A DNA stretch of 64,000 nucleotides from Antedon mediterranea (lineage: Eukaryota > Echinodermata > Crinoidea > Comatulida > Antedonidae). Each line of letters begins with the position of its first letter. The stretch's first letter is position 1. The translations under genes were made by a program, and so were the position numbers. The stretch is from positions 6,269,001-6,333,000 of the forward strand of contig NC_092673.1 in assembly GCF_964355755.1 (NCBI RefSeq), given 5' to 3'. Under the pieces are notes generated by a model that made no database searches, had not been told where the DNA came from, and was given only the letters and a program-made list of their open reading frames with translations. Shown here piece by piece: positions 34,581 through 48,078 of this stretch.

Positions 34581-36049
34581 TAGACATGAAAAAGAAAACA
34601 TGTCGGACAAAGTGCTTAAAATACAAAGTGGTTTGCTGTTTACAATGAAAAGCATGTGCTAGATACAAGTTGAAATAAGGCTGGGTAAGGTGTTTCACGC
34701 TGGGTGAAGACTGAAGGAAAGAAAATATATAGAGAGATAATAATAAATAATAATATGGTACTTATAAAGAACATTTTTCTTCACCAATTTGAAACAACTT
34801 GTGGTGTCACCAATTCGGTTCCAAATGCCATTACCGATTATATTGAGAATTCTCTACTGTTAGCAATAACATATTAAAGAAGTCATAATAATACATGCAT
34901 TGAATAATACGACAAAGATACTTAAGCCTGCCCCGAGGTTTGACGCCTATTAATCATTGTTTGTGGTAACGTTGGATCAGAAGAGATTTTTATGTTTTCC
35001 TGCGATTATAAGCTCATTGTTATCTTTAAAAAAAATAGAATAACAGAGACACTTTTTTTAGAAAGAATCACTTCTTTAGAATATGTTGTAATATGAAGTA
35101 CTTATAACATATTATTCAGATGTACTGTTTGTATCTTTCTTTGTAGAATCTTTGGGAAATTACACAATCCATTAGGAGTATTTGGGCCACTTATCAGGAT
35201 AAACCGACAACAGCCTGTACTATCTGAAGGGAGAGCTACACTGTATGTGATACGAAAAGTTCCATGAATATCTATATATTATATTATGGTTAAATTACAC
35301 AGACCACTGCATCAATTTTTTTTTAATGCTTATTTTATTCATTATTCATACCGATATGAAAAATCATTAAAATAAAGAATGAAATGAAAATAAATTAATT
35401 CCAATTAAAACTACTGTACAACCAAATTAATATACAACAAATATGTATCCATTAGTCACCATAAGTCCCTTTGTTAAAGGAACTTCTTAAAATAAATTAA
35501 CAATAACAATCAACACTGTACTATAAAATCACAACCATGAAAAAAATGGTCTGTAATTATTCCTAAAGGGAATGCTTAGCCATAGTTCTTCGACCCCGAA
35601 TGTCTTTGTACTTTTTATAAAGAGATCTGTTTAGAATACCAACAATCAATTCAGTATGTGTTAAAGAAAGATAATCCCTACTTAGTATTAAATATACTCT
35701 AAGTTTCTTACAATAATTTATAATAATCTTTACACAATTATAGAAAAATAGGCATTTTAGGATACAATGCAAAGTGGAATTTGATACAGTAGTTTAAGTA
35801 ATCTTTTATTGTGTATAGTTTAATTAGTTTATTTTGGTTGATTATAGGATCAAAAGTATATTATAGCAATTATCCGGATGTGAATGTTTTCATTTCCAAT
35901 GGCACACTTCCCTTTGTGATTGCACTCTGTAACTTTATGCAAAGTATTATATTAGTACTTTGAAGTGTATAATGAGAGTATCACAATTAAAATAAGTCGC
36001 TTTGTCTTTTCCTTATAAACGGTTAATAAGGAAACAATGTTTCTATGTG
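34581..36049. other. AT-rich DNA; one DIRS-end-like fragment
   Basis: 'tatcaggataaaccgacaac' at about 35194-35213 belongs to the dispersed DIRS-end family. No gene identified. Confidence 0.4.
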
Positions 36050-36217
36050 AGAGAGCGTGCAGCGTAATGGTAAGGGATATTTGACTAGAGAGGCATGGTT
36101 CGAGACCTATCACAGTCTGTATCATCATCATCATGTATCCTAGGCAACATACTGTACTTTACTCTCATTGCCTCGTCCTACGTCATCTTGTTGAACATGC
36201 ACTATTTAGAGATAGAC
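36050..36217 (+). mobile_element. tRNA-derived SINE, 5' part (split by MITE)
   Basis: tRNA-like head with A box 'agcgtaatggtaaggg' and B box 'ggttcgagacc', then body 'tactctcattgcctcgt' shared with 21779. It is broken at TTA (36218-36220) by the MITE at 36221-36909 and resumes at 36913 through 'ctctgggagaacagtctt' to about 37005, a match to the 3' part of the SINE at 30140. Confidence 0.6.
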
Positions 36218-36220
36218 TTA

Positions 36221-36909
36221 GGGCCTGTCCGTAGGGGTTGAAAATACCAGCTTATTCCCGATTTCCGTTCGCGTGATCCAATTAACTTCTGCCTCAGGCT
36301 ACAAAAAATTTGAGGCAAAATGTTCACCAAATTTGCAGGTTATTTCAGCGATAATCCAATTATACTCGGCCTTCGAGGATTAATAAATCTCCGATAGAGG
36401 CAATGTGTCAAATTTTGACAAACGTTCGCTGCCTAGGCCCGTCATTTCTCCTACACGCTTCGAGAGCGATCGTCAGCTGGTGCTGTCCTTGTTGGTGTAG
36501 ACCGCTTAGTAGGCCTAGCTGGTCGGTGGTGTTTCCGTCGTGTAACATTGGGCTCAAATTCTTCGTCAATGAGTAAAATAATGGTCGTCAGGAGAAGGCA
36601 TATTTCGGCAGGATTATCGGCGTTAAGAGGCATAAGGTTTGTCGCAAGAATAAGCAGTGTAAAAGGTAGCAAGTAATTGTTATTGTAAAGAAAGATCGCG
36701 TGTAAAAAATATACAACACGAAACTAGCGTGTGCGAAAATGGGGTCGTAGGTTGTAAAGACAACTGACCTTAAAACGTAATTTCCGGTTTGTGATTCGTC
36801 GATTAAGCATTTAAGCGGTTAAATATTTCAAGTACGAACAATGCTCAATTTATAACCCGAGGCATGGGTGAAATTAAGCGCTTATTTTAACCACCGTACG
36901 AACACGACC
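36221..36909. mobile_element. Harbinger-like MITE inserted in a SINE
   Basis: 689 bp with imperfect inverted ends (GGGCCTGTCCGTAGGGG; on the other side GGTCGTGTTCGTACGG), flanked by TTA on both sides (36218-36220, 36910-36912), a TWA target duplication. The interior is GC-richer than its surroundings and carries a minus-strand frame described separately. Confidence 0.7.
36451..36672 (-). pseudogene. Possible Harbinger protein N-terminal remnant
   Basis: A 73-codon frame inside the MITE contains a leucine/isoleucine stretch, then DEEFE, then a basic run RRKHHRPARPTKR. Many Harbinger transposases start with a hydrophobic-acidic-basic series of this kind, so it could be a relic of the parent element. 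The similarity is of pattern only and the frame may be fortuitous. Confidence 0.25.
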
Positions 36910-36912
36910 TTA

Positions 36913-37005
36913 GCGTACTGTATTGTCTCCCACTGTGCTGAGCACAGTTCTGAACTCAGCTCTTATCTCTGGGAGAACAGTCTTTACTGAAGAAGAAATT
37001 TATAA
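36913..37005 (+). mobile_element. tRNA-derived SINE, 3' part
   Basis: Continuation of the SINE interrupted at 36217. 'ctctgggagaacagtcttt' and 'actgaagaag' match the 3' region of the SINE copies at 30134 and 39606. Confidence 0.5.
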
Positions 37006-39605
37006 ATTAAACTAAAAACTTTAATTGTATCATTTAATAAATACACTCACTGACACAATCTTTCTTCATCTACTGTACTGTAACTCAAATTGCTTGAAAA
37101 CTATTTTAATCCACATAAAAATGTATTTTTTTCATTGGAATGTTACTATACACTTAACCAAACTGAAGATAAATGCTTTTATAATTGATTTGTTTTAACT
37201 TTATCAAACTACAGGTTGAAAAAGATTTTTTTTTCCTGCGGTATAAGTACCGGTAAGTTTTTCTCTGTATCAAGTAAACGAGAGATTTCTACTGTAATGA
37301 ACTGCATACAGTAGAATAAAAGTCATTGGACATCAAACTACATCATTACAAGAATCATCATAGATATACCAATTTTGCGATTAAGTGTCGCCATTTCACG
37401 ACACTCCACACAAGACTGTCGCTGTCAAATCTATTTTAAAATATGACTTGTCATCAAATTGTGTACATAACAGAGGTTTGGATTACAATTTTGCCAGATG
37501 TACACAGAAATATAATTAGCCTAAAACCATTTTTTGTATCATCTTTTTAGTTTTAGTTACATACCAACGTGTCTATTTCAAATGTCAGCTTGATGTGGTG
37601 TGTGTTCGTTGGGTCGGAGTTCACAAGTTATAATACTGTACAGTAACCCCTCTATTTCATTCTGTAAACATTCACAATTCGTTTACAAGTCCACTATAAG
37701 GCATTAGGATTTTCATATTATTAACATACAGGCTGTACATTCAACACGGCACATATAGTAACTTGATTGCTTCATCGTCTTGTCTTGTTCAATTCAATTT
37801 CAAGGAAACCCATCCAGTTAATAAGTAACAAATATTTGCCAGAGAAAACTAATTTTGCCTGAAGTTTAACTAAGTTTGTTAAAGGCTGCTCAACCAGTAT
37901 AAAAAGATATTTAAATTTAATGTAATGCAAAAGCTCAAACAACATGGAAAAAAAGAGGGGTTGCATATAGTCCATGAGGCATCTGTGGTTGAGTATTCAT
38001 CCCTGCCATTCCACCCGTGCTGTTAAAAGCCTGATAAGTGATATTTTTATTTTTATTTTAAGGGTACAAAAACATTTTTTCAATGTTTGACAAGTACACA
38101 ACCAATTAAATGTTTCTGGTAAATCAGATATTTTAAGTAATTTTCCCAGTAAATTGAAATTGTACAAAAAGCATTTGGCAATGAAATATTACTTGATATA
38201 AATTGACTTCAACTCATTGTAACAATTAAATATGAACTCCATTCATGCACTGTGAATAATGCTTCTGTATAACAATACAATAATATTATTACAACCAATT
38301 AAGTCAATGCTATTATAGCCGCGAAATAGTGAAGATGAGCAATTAACAGACCATCAGATCAATAAGTTCACTGACTTTGACATTGCTATGCTTTTATATT
38401 GCTATTCTAAGTCTTTTTCTAATATACTGTAAGCTCAACGAATGTACAGCATTTAATAAAGTCAATTAAAAAGAAATCTTTTAAAATCTTAATTGATTTT
38501 AAGCATTTTTAAATTTTGATGCAAGATTGCCCAGTTTTCTTTTGTGCTAATATGTTGCCCATGTATACCCCTGACCTGAAGTTTTGGTACAATGATTAGT
38601 ATTGATATCGGTTGTGTATTTTTTAGATAATTGGTACACACAAATCTGTAGAGAAAGGAATGTGTTTCACCTACAGTACAACTGTAAAAAATAAAACATA
38701 TTTACTTTAATTAAACTATTCTTGTCAAGTATCAAATCAATGCTTGTCATTCAATTGATAAAAATCACAATTACAGCTAAAATGTGCACAGAATATTAAC
38801 AATTTCACACTAATAACTTTATTTTACAGATTGGCATTTCACAGATTATAATTGTTTTCTACAATTACCTTATCAAAAAAAAACATCCATTTTGTTATAT
38901 ATTTGAAGAAATTGTAATGTACAGTATTGAGTCTATAAAGATGTTTAAAAATATTAATATCAAGTAAAAATGTTAACTTTGATTGGTCACAGCATACTAA
39001 AGGCAATGTCTAAAATGTTGGTACACCCCAAAAAAATATCAATTTTGTTACGTATTTGAAGAAATTGTATTGAGTAACTATAAGAGAAGTTAAAAAATAT
39101 ATTTTTAAGCAAAAAATATCAACTTTGATTGGTCACAAATTATATTGCCTAAATATGTTGGTGTTAATACAATTATCCTAGCAGATAAAAATGGAAATTT
39201 ATTCCAGGTCGAAATAAACTGATCAAAAATAACTGGTTGTATTGATGGAATTTCATTCTTAATTACAAAATTGAACTCAATTACTTTGAACTTTGTCTTT
39301 AAACATCCATCTATAGAACACAAATTAGCAATTAACAATGGACATTGAAAGTTATTAAATGAATCAAAGTGCTAAAACCCTATTAACTCTAAAAAACAAC
39401 TTTTGTCAAAACCAAACAGAAAGATGATGCTCAATGCCATTAACATTTGTCAGTTAGCAAGAATTTCAACAAAAGCTGAAGTTGTGGTAATAAATAGCAT
39501 TTTAATGTTGGACATTGCAGGTTTTCAATCGGCTCCAAAAGCTATTTTTGTTTGTAATAGAAGCTACTATTACTATGTACACTGTACAGTATTTAAAGTT
39601 CTGGG
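37006..39605. other. AT-rich DNA without recognised gene
   Basis: Frequent TACWGTA heptamers, including ladders near 37072 and 37634. Two related segments near 38880-38990 and 39035-39140 ('tgaagaaattgta...tcaactttgattggtcaca') form a diverged local duplication of about 150 bp. Confidence 0.45.
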
Positions 39606-39893
39606 CGAACTCTTCAGTCAAAGACTGGTCTCCCAGAGGGCCCAGTTGGTGATCAGTGGCTGTGATGTACTAATACGCCGGGGTAACCCCCTACTCGTCT
39701 CGAAAGATGTACTAGGTTCTTTAAAGTGCACACGAGCTAGTACACTGGACCTACTGTACGGTTTATAGTCCTTATCCGAGAAGACTCGTTCTACCACCAG
39801 AACCATGGAGTGAGTGAGCCTCGAACCCCTGCCGATGTTATGGCTACGTAATAACGGTTCCACTGTCTTAACCGCTTGGCCACTCACTCACTC
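39606..39893 (-). mobile_element. tRNA-derived SINE, copy 2
   Basis: Minus-strand copy of the SINE at 30134-30437, with A box 'tggccaagcggttaagac' and B box 'gggttcgaggc' better preserved. Compared with copy 1 it has one clean 5-bp gain (TA to TACAGTA on the SINE strand) at 39752-39758. Confidence 0.8.
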
Positions 39894-39924
39894 TAGTAAA
39901 AGTTGTAATACAAATCTGTATGTG

Positions 39925-40070
39925 TGTTGAAATTACACAAACCAGATGATGATAGTGTTGGTAGTTTATGAGTGCTACTTTACCAGGATAAACAGACAAT
40001 AGCGAGAAATATACAGTACAGTCCACAAACCACACCCTCAAATTGGAACAACCCTATTTTCATAAACTTT
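39925..40070 (+). mobile_element. DIRS-end-like dispersed repeat
   Basis: 'ttacacaaaccagatg', 'gtgttggtagtttatgagtg', 'accaggataaac' and 'acagtccacaaacc' follow the order of the DIRS left end. Confidence 0.5.
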
Positions 40071-42157
40071 CAACTTTTCAAATTATTAGATTAGAAATTG
40101 TGTTGGTTTATCCAGCTAAGCTAGCCATCAAATATACTAAAAATATTTGTAAAAAACAGTCAGGCTTTTTTGTGTTAATATTCTCATTTAAGGAGGTATA
40201 AATTTGGACAGGCTATAGTGTAATACAGTTAAGAAAATAGAATACTGTACTTACCAGAACAATAGCATTGTTTAATATGATGTGTAGTTACCTGTTTTTA
40301 TCAATGAAATGTACGATGCAATGCGGAACATTATTATGCCGATGTACGTTCACACATTGAATGGTTTGGCCTACTGCGACTTCATGCATAACTGGAAACA
40401 CCCCCCAGGGAGTTGTAGACTAGTCCTACTGCTTGTTTGAATGTGGCCACACTAATAATGTTCAGGTTAGAGAATTTCATTGATTGACAAAAGCAAAGGA
40501 ATTCATCTTTAACACCATTAAAATTGTTGAAAGACCAATGCATATTAATATCTCAAATTATTTTTGATAAAAAATTTAAATCTATAAGATACAGTAAGAG
40601 AGTACTGGTGTTCAGTGGAGTGATAATGAAAATAAATGTCAGGGGAAAATTTCATTTTAAAATTTTGTTTAGCATATTGCAAATCAAACTGATTTTTTAG
40701 TCGAGAAACCTAGTTTTTATTGTATTTTTTGCTACACAATTATTGTTAGAAATTTGTAGCAAAAGGGTTGTTTTGTATAGCTTTTTGCTATGCTACACTG
40801 ATGAAATTATTCCCTGAATATATGCACTGCAGTATTTCAACCTCAGTCTGTCTGTAAACAGTGTGTGTTAATAATTTTAATGTTCACATTATGTACGACA
40901 ATCAAAGGATGAATCACAGTATAAATAAAGGGATTCATACTGTACAGTAGGATTGATACAGGCATTTTATAAAACATTTTACAAGAAATCAATTCTGGCT
41001 TTTAAATAATTCTCATGCACTTGCACTTGTTTGGTGTTTTTTTATTATATTACATTTTTTTTATTCAATAAAAATGTATTTAATTTCATAAAAAAACATT
41101 ACAGTAACACCAAACTCTGGTACTCCGATATGATATTCATTAATTCATTCATTTATCTTTTTATTTCGGAATATCATGGTGACATAATATTATATCCATA
41201 GCAAAAGATAGAGAAAAAAAAAATCTTAATCTAACAGCTCATAGAACAAAAACAAAGATATGTAAATATATAAAGTCAATGCAACAAAGCATTCCATTGT
41301 ATGTGCATTCTTGACACATTAAGAACGTGGCGATTAATGGCCATGATCAAGGAATTACTTACTACTTGCGTTCACACGATTTTTAAAACTAAAAATATAA
41401 ATATAGGACCTCGGATTGGTAAAAACAAGTATTAACTCACTCACTAGTATCACCAATCTATTGTGTGTATACCATACAATCAATTTTCTTTGATAGTTTA
41501 GTAGAATGAAATGAAGAGAGACCACAATTTCAAAATAAATTTTGCTTTTAATTAAGAGAATGTCTACACTATCAAACTTTATGTGACAAAAAAATGTGTT
41601 TATGCTCATCATATTGACTCGATGATGTCATATTACTACTGTACCATATTAGGGCACATCACACCTTTTTCGTCGAACTAGTAGTGTAGAGAAGAAATAT
41701 TTTTGTCGATGTCATCACTGAAGTGGTGATAATTATTAATTAATAATATACAACTGCCATGGTCAAATGGGAAACTGAGTAGGTCTATAACAAACCTCCT
41801 CGAAGACGAAAAATTAATATACTGTAGATTGAAAACCAACAGCTAAACAACCTTGAGAATACTGATCCCACAAAACATATCGCAGGAAATTGTTGAAAAA
41901 AGGGAAAATATAGGGCAGATAGAAGCCTGCTTATAAAAATACAAAATAGTAAATCAAAATATGATGATGTTTATATTTAAAACACATTAGCAGTTGGTTG
42001 TACGAATGAATTATTTTATGAGTTGTTTTTAATATTATAATGATCTTGGACTGTACTGTATAGTAATGGAAATACTATAATTACTTTTTAAATAACCTGT
42101 TGGTTGGTGTTTAAAAGACAAAGAGTAGAATTATCTATTGAACTTGAGTTATTTAAA
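40071..42157. other. AT-rich DNA; one DIRS-end-like fragment
   Basis: 'ggtttatccagctaagct' near 40105-40122 is a further DIRS-end-like fragment. No gene recognised. Confidence 0.4.
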
Positions 42158-42240
42158 GTAGTGGAGCTATGGCTAGGTGGTTTAACATGCTTGCCTTTCA
42201 ATCTCAATGGACGGGGTTCAATCCTGACCCAGTGTACTGT
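42158..42240 (+). mobile_element. tRNA-like SINE head
   Basis: A-box-like 'tggctaggtggtttaac' and B box 'ggggttcaatcc' at tRNA spacing. Related to 54288-54362 and 23275-23345. The body after 42240 is not conserved. Confidence 0.5.
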
Positions 42241-44645
42241 ACTGTACCTAGTGTAGTGTACAGTACATGGCTCTAACTCATACTCATACAGTAGCTCTTT
42301 CTAAGTTCCACTCCATTACCTATGAGACTTAATAACATGATGAACTAGAACTACACTCCGAGAGTGCATACCTCCTTGGCGGAGGTAAATTATAGGGATC
42401 TATCCTGAAATTGGTGAGTTTCTCGCTGTTGGATGCTTAAAAGAAAAGTGAAATTTTAGGAGAGTCAGGAGATATTTTTCCCATCACAGGGCATCAAATT
42501 TAACCATCAAATTTTTTTTAAAATATCAGTTATTTTGAATGTAAATTTTTAAGTATTGATTCAACAAACAAAAATCAAAGTGACAAATGATTACGTCAAG
42601 TACCAACGGAAGTTCAATTTGACCGATCAGTCATGCTGTATGACTCGTAGGATCAAAACGATTCAAATTTTAATAGCAATGACCTTTAAGGTCAATTTAT
42701 ACTGTCCAGCGGAAATTGGAACAGAAGCACTTTAATTATTTTGTTCTGATAAATTGACCATGTAATTGTAGGTTTCAAACATGAGTATAATAATAAATGT
42801 AGTGTAGGTCTGCAACTTTAAAGGATAACTCTAAAACTGTCTATTGTTTAGCAACAAAATAACAAGATTAGAACAAGTGTCGTAAAAAAATGCCTTCTTT
42901 TTTTAAAAGTGGTGCAAAATTTTTGAAAAAGGATGAACTAATTTGAATAATGTTTACATTTAAAATGCTGAGTAAAAACTTCGCTGAGATTCAAAACAAG
43001 TGGCAGGAAAGTTGTACAGGAAAACCGATAGTGAACGATTGGAAACCCTCCAAATGTGATTAAACGATAATGAAATTCCCGTCGTTATAAATATGGCAAA
43101 CACAGTTAGACATTTGCGCTTTATACAAAAATCTTGGTCACAATAAAAACATCTCAGTAATAATGATTTACGAGCTTTTAACAAAAAATAGAACAAGTGG
43201 CATTTACGACTAGGCTCTGTATTCTTCCCAAACAAATGAAATGTCTACTTGAAGTATCAAACGCATTGCTAGACGTTATATACAAGCACATTAATATTAT
43301 TAATAGACCTACATAGACAGTATATAAGACTAAATACCAGGATATGTCTCTGTTGCTACCAAAAAACTAATAACTGTACAATACTGCAAATAAATTAGCC
43401 CAATTTTTTTGCAGCAAAAATGTTGAGTCAACTACCATTAAAATATCTTGACACAGGAATATCCCTGTACAGTAGGTCCTACAGTTTAATTAACTATCCA
43501 CAATTCTAAAAGCAAACACCCTTAAAATTAAAAATTATCTAAAGTGAATACCAAAGGGAAATCCTTAAATTTATTGACAGAACAGTAAAATACTTTGTAT
43601 TTGGGAATACAGTAATCTCATTTTAAATATGATTTGTTAATACTGTACAAGATTCAAGATTCAAGAAATTTTATTTGTCCATAAAAATGGAAATTCACTT
43701 TGCTTGGTAGATTAAAACAACAATATTGCAACAATTTAAAAACGTGCAGTATTATAACAGATTAAAAATACAACCACTGGATTATAGAACTACAGCATAA
43801 ACACATGCTTGAAACAAAAACTGAAATTCACTGTTGCTGAGATTTTAGTAGTTTATACTAGCCTGTCTTGCATGTAGGCTAAAACAAATCATAGCTTTTT
43901 CGTATCTATTTCAGAATCGAAAACTAGTAAAGCTATATAAAGGTAATTGATGCTGAGTATAGTTAGCTTTCAATCTACAATCGCTGAACCATGTCTACTC
44001 TATAACCATACTCTATTACTGTCTGCTACTAATGAGCATGAGCAGTAAATACTTTTAAGTATGTCACACATCAATATCCGATAAAATGTTGTCATTTTCC
44101 ATGATAATTATAGTGAAATCCACAGTGATGTAATTTTGCAGTTATGGTGGTTTGGATGATGGTAATACACACAGTAATAATAGAGTACTATTTAAATACA
44201 CCGGGCTAGAGTCTAGAATTGTCAGCAAAAACATCTTTCCTATTTGTGTCTTTAACGTGAAAATTATCTTTAAAATTCATTATTCCTCCTTGCTTATAAA
44301 CAAACTTACAAATAAAAACTACTAGTTTTTTTTATAATTTCATTTCAATAAGCTACTGTAGGTTTAGCAAAATGGTGTGATAGAACAAGTTGGCAAAGAA
44401 AACAAATGACAAGGCTTTCTACCTTAAGTATTCAAATTGTAGTATACCTTAAAGATGTATTATCCAGATGAAATGTAATCAAATTAATTTAGCTGTTAAA
44501 TTACGTAAAATTGTTGTTTTTGGCTTGAATTTTCGACTAAAGGTGAATAACTTAATATTACTTTGATATGGTTAATTTAAATTTAAAATATGTTGACCAT
44601 CATTTTTTTGTGTTTCAAGGGACAATACATCTTTAAAGATACTGT
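42241..44645. other. AT-rich DNA with minor repeats
   Basis: Contains the word CCTCCTTGGCGGAGG at 42371-42385 in a GC-richer patch, probably an old transposon fragment, and 'caagattcaagaaatttta' near 43651, which resembles a LINE 3' end. A TACWGTA ladder lies at about 42236-42247. No gene. Confidence 0.4.
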
Positions 44646-45465
44646 ACCGTATATTTCGGTGTATAAGTCGCACCTGTGTATAAGACGCACCCCCAACTGA
44701 GAGTAAAATATCGGTATTTTTTATATCGTCGATGTATAAGACGCACCTTATATTTCATCAAAACAATGTTTTTTTAAAATGTAATCAATATTATTGTAAT
44801 AATATATTTTGTTATATCTACAACGGCATCCTTTATTTATGTTTTTTCTTACCTAGGCTCGGCCGCGCCCAGCCTCAACAAGTTCTTTCTAACTTGTTAT
44901 TCATGAGTTTCGCCGCAACATCGAGTGCATGACCGTGTGTGTAACACGCACGTGTGTGGGCTAGCCTCGCTTGATCATTTCGAGAGGGCGCGCGTTTTCA
45001 CGGACAATCGTATTCGATTAGTATCTATGTATCCGAGAAGTGTGTACGCTAGGTCCATGCTATAATCACCTGGAGAATATACTAGTCGAATACCGTACAC
45101 CATGTGGCCACCAAAATAAGGGCTTGCGCTTGGGGTACGGCGGTCGTGCGTATAACTACTGTATAAATAAATACTATTCCAATCGTACGACGTAAACGTT
45201 TACAAATAAAATTTTATCGGAGCGCCATAATGAACAAATCTTTTCATCATCATGCTGAAATGACTTGAAAACTAGGCAGAAGCAGGTTGCCGTTACGTTA
45301 GTTAGTTACTGTAGCTGTTACTCAGGCCTAGCAAACGAGGTGATAGCCTAGGCCTATGTACAATCTGTGTGGTGAGGCATTTATGTTCGGTGTATAAGAC
45401 GCACCCTTAATTTAGAGGTCAAATTTGCGTGTCAAAAGTGCGACTTATACACCGAAATATACGGT
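44646..45465. mobile_element. TIR DNA transposon with 'GTATAAGTCGCACC' ends
   Basis: 820 bp whose ends read ACCGTATATTTCGGTGTATA on both sides in inverted orientation, followed by 'agtcgcac' and repeated 'gtataagacgcacc'. The flanks AGATACTGT and AGATACACC suggest an imperfect 8-9-bp target duplication, as in hAT or Mutator-type elements. No transposase is recognisable. Confidence 0.75.
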
Positions 45466-47848
45466 AGATACACCAAATATGCACACATGGTAAAATATGG
45501 GGATTGCATATCCACTCAAACCTTGTCCAACTGTCTATACATAATCTTTGTCGGGATACTTTACTATATCAACAAATTTGATCCGAGTACCGCACTACAG
45601 TATGCAGAAAATAATACACAGTTGAATAAATTATTGCTATTTTAACTATCAGTATCAAATGTTATGTTTTTTTTTTTATAGATTATTACTTGTTATACCT
45701 TGTGGTATACCACATCCTCCTATCTAAATGACTTCCTTTATTTTGTTAAAAATTCATAACATAATAAAATAGATTACGGTAATACAGAGAGCATTTACTG
45801 TAGTCTACAATTGAATGTCAATGAACAAACAAGGTTTTCATTCTAAAATTATGTCGTCGAACCTCTTCTATGAAAGTGTCTCTGTTCCAAAAGAGTCAAC
45901 CAATATTATTATTAATATAACAGAGGCGGTGCCGACGTACATCATATTTGCACACAGTGCCATGGCACATCCTGTTCTGATTATTACATGTTTCCTGGGC
46001 GTCATTAAACCGATCCCTTCGCAATCCTTCATATTTAGGCGTTCCTACAATGATGGTATTCTGCCGGACACACATGGCATACCACCTTCCCAACAATGTG
46101 GTATTTCGCCTGGAACCATTTCTAACATGCGTGAAATAACCACACACACACAGGGTGATAATGTATTGCCATTCGGATTGCAAGGAATCTTTTGAATTGA
46201 TGATCTTACACATGAAATTTCGCGAAAGCAAAACAATTAACAGTAAGCCAGACAAAAATGGAATCTATCGACCAAACTTTCACTAGTATACTCAACCAAG
46301 AGCAAGTGGTTGAGGAGGATGGTAGAATTTTATACTTATAACAAGAATATTCATACTCAGTCCCAACAATGAAGGATGAGGCTTTTAAAAACATCATTAT
46401 GTGATCATTATTACAATAACATGAGGAATAAAAATGAATTGTAATATCCTCAATAAGTAGTGCTATACTACTGTACATTCAGCCATGGAGGTGTATAGTA
46501 AATAATTCTTTCACAATCTAGCTGAATATTGTAGAGGAGTGCCATGCTAACCCAATTGTGAGGCCCTCTGACTCGGCCACTTTCGTTCAAGCAAAGGTCT
46601 CAAAATATGGCCCAGATTAGAAACAACCAAATAATGTAAAGCCTGCAAGACATGCCGCTAGAAAATAATTTGACCATCAGTAATTGGCAATTGACCAGTA
46701 CTATTAAAGCTAAATTGCAATAAATGATGACCACAAATTAAAGGACAGAATTAAAACGACCTATTTATTATATCGATCAATACTGCTTCACCTTATAATT
46801 TCTTTCAACGAACAGTCGATTATCGAGAATCATTGAGCGACCTAAAAACCTTTTAAGAAAGCTGAGTTAGTGTCCTACATTGGTTTGAACCCAATGCATG
46901 AAAAAAACCAAAAGTCCTGGATGTAGCTAAAAAGTTTAGAAGATGGAAGTCAAAAAGTATAGGAGTACACAGACAGTACAGCACTTTTGGGGGGTATCTA
47001 CAATGGGTTACTTGTTGGGTGGATGCTCTGTTGAAATTAAGGCTGGGTGGAAGGCCTTAAAATAAGCTTTGGAGTAGGTATTAAGAAATGTTTGAAGGTA
47101 GGTGGCCACGCCCTCCTTTGGCCAGTACAATCGCATCCTACAACCTATTGTACAGTACCTCTATCTATCTGGTACCCATATGTGCTACAGTATGTTAGGT
47201 TAGACTCCAATATACTGATCTCATAAGCACTAAACTTGGGATATACAGTAATTCGAATAAGTTTTAGCGTACTGCATCTAGTTATCAAAGTTAACCAGGT
47301 TAGCGCATGTATCACAACTTACTGCAAGGTTTTGTACTACAGCACTGTACAGGTACAGTATCATTTGAAGAATATTAATAATAAAAGGAATTCTAATTAA
47401 CTGGATCTAGGTTGTGGTCTAAAAAGGTTACAGCTTAATAATAAAAAACCTATTGTATAACAAAAACATCATATTTACACTGAATAGACCAATTATTTCA
47501 GGTATGGATATGTAATGTCTAGAATTTAATTAAAATGGTCTTAAACTGGACACAAGTGTCTTCCTTAACAAAGCCGCAGCTCACTAAAAGAAATTGATTA
47601 AACTGTTAAATTTAATTATAACACACTACTTACCCTAATTAGTACACCAATTAATGAAAAGCTTGTTTATTCTGCAAGTTAATTGGTAACCTACACATTG
47701 TAGTAGCCACGATTATTGGACATGGACACTACTATCTTTCAAAGATCTTCATAACAAAATAATTTCTTTAAAAAATCATAATTTATATTTAATGACTTAT
47801 TGATATACTGTAATAACACACATGCCGATTGTATTCTTTCAATTTGAT
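45466..47848. other. AT-rich DNA; unidentified open region near 46 kb
   Basis: Between 45900 and 46250 both strands stay open for more than 100 codons and composition is less AT-rich, but none of the frames shows a domain I recognise. The rest is AT-rich with TACWGTA heptamers. Confidence 0.35.
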
Positions 47849-48043
47849 TACACAAACCAGAAATGGTGTTGGTAGTCTATGAGTGCCGCTTACCTGGATA
47901 AACACGACATAAGCCCTTTTCCACGAAGTGCGAAACAATTACGAAAAGAAGATTTTAGCGGTAGCTCACCTCCATGATAAATGGGACAGTCCGCTATAGC
48001 GCCCTCTAGTGGGACCACTCCCACGTAATACCGTCATCATTTC
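47849..48043. repeat. DIRS left inverted terminal repeat
   Basis: From 'tacacaaaccagaaatgg' to 'gtcatcatttc'. From 47874 on it is the inverted counterpart of 53122-53293; the outer 25 nt are unique to this side and are matched instead by 48109-48133. Confidence 0.9.
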
Positions 48044-48078
48044 CCAAGACCTCTTGTCTGAGGGGACGGCGGGCGGGC

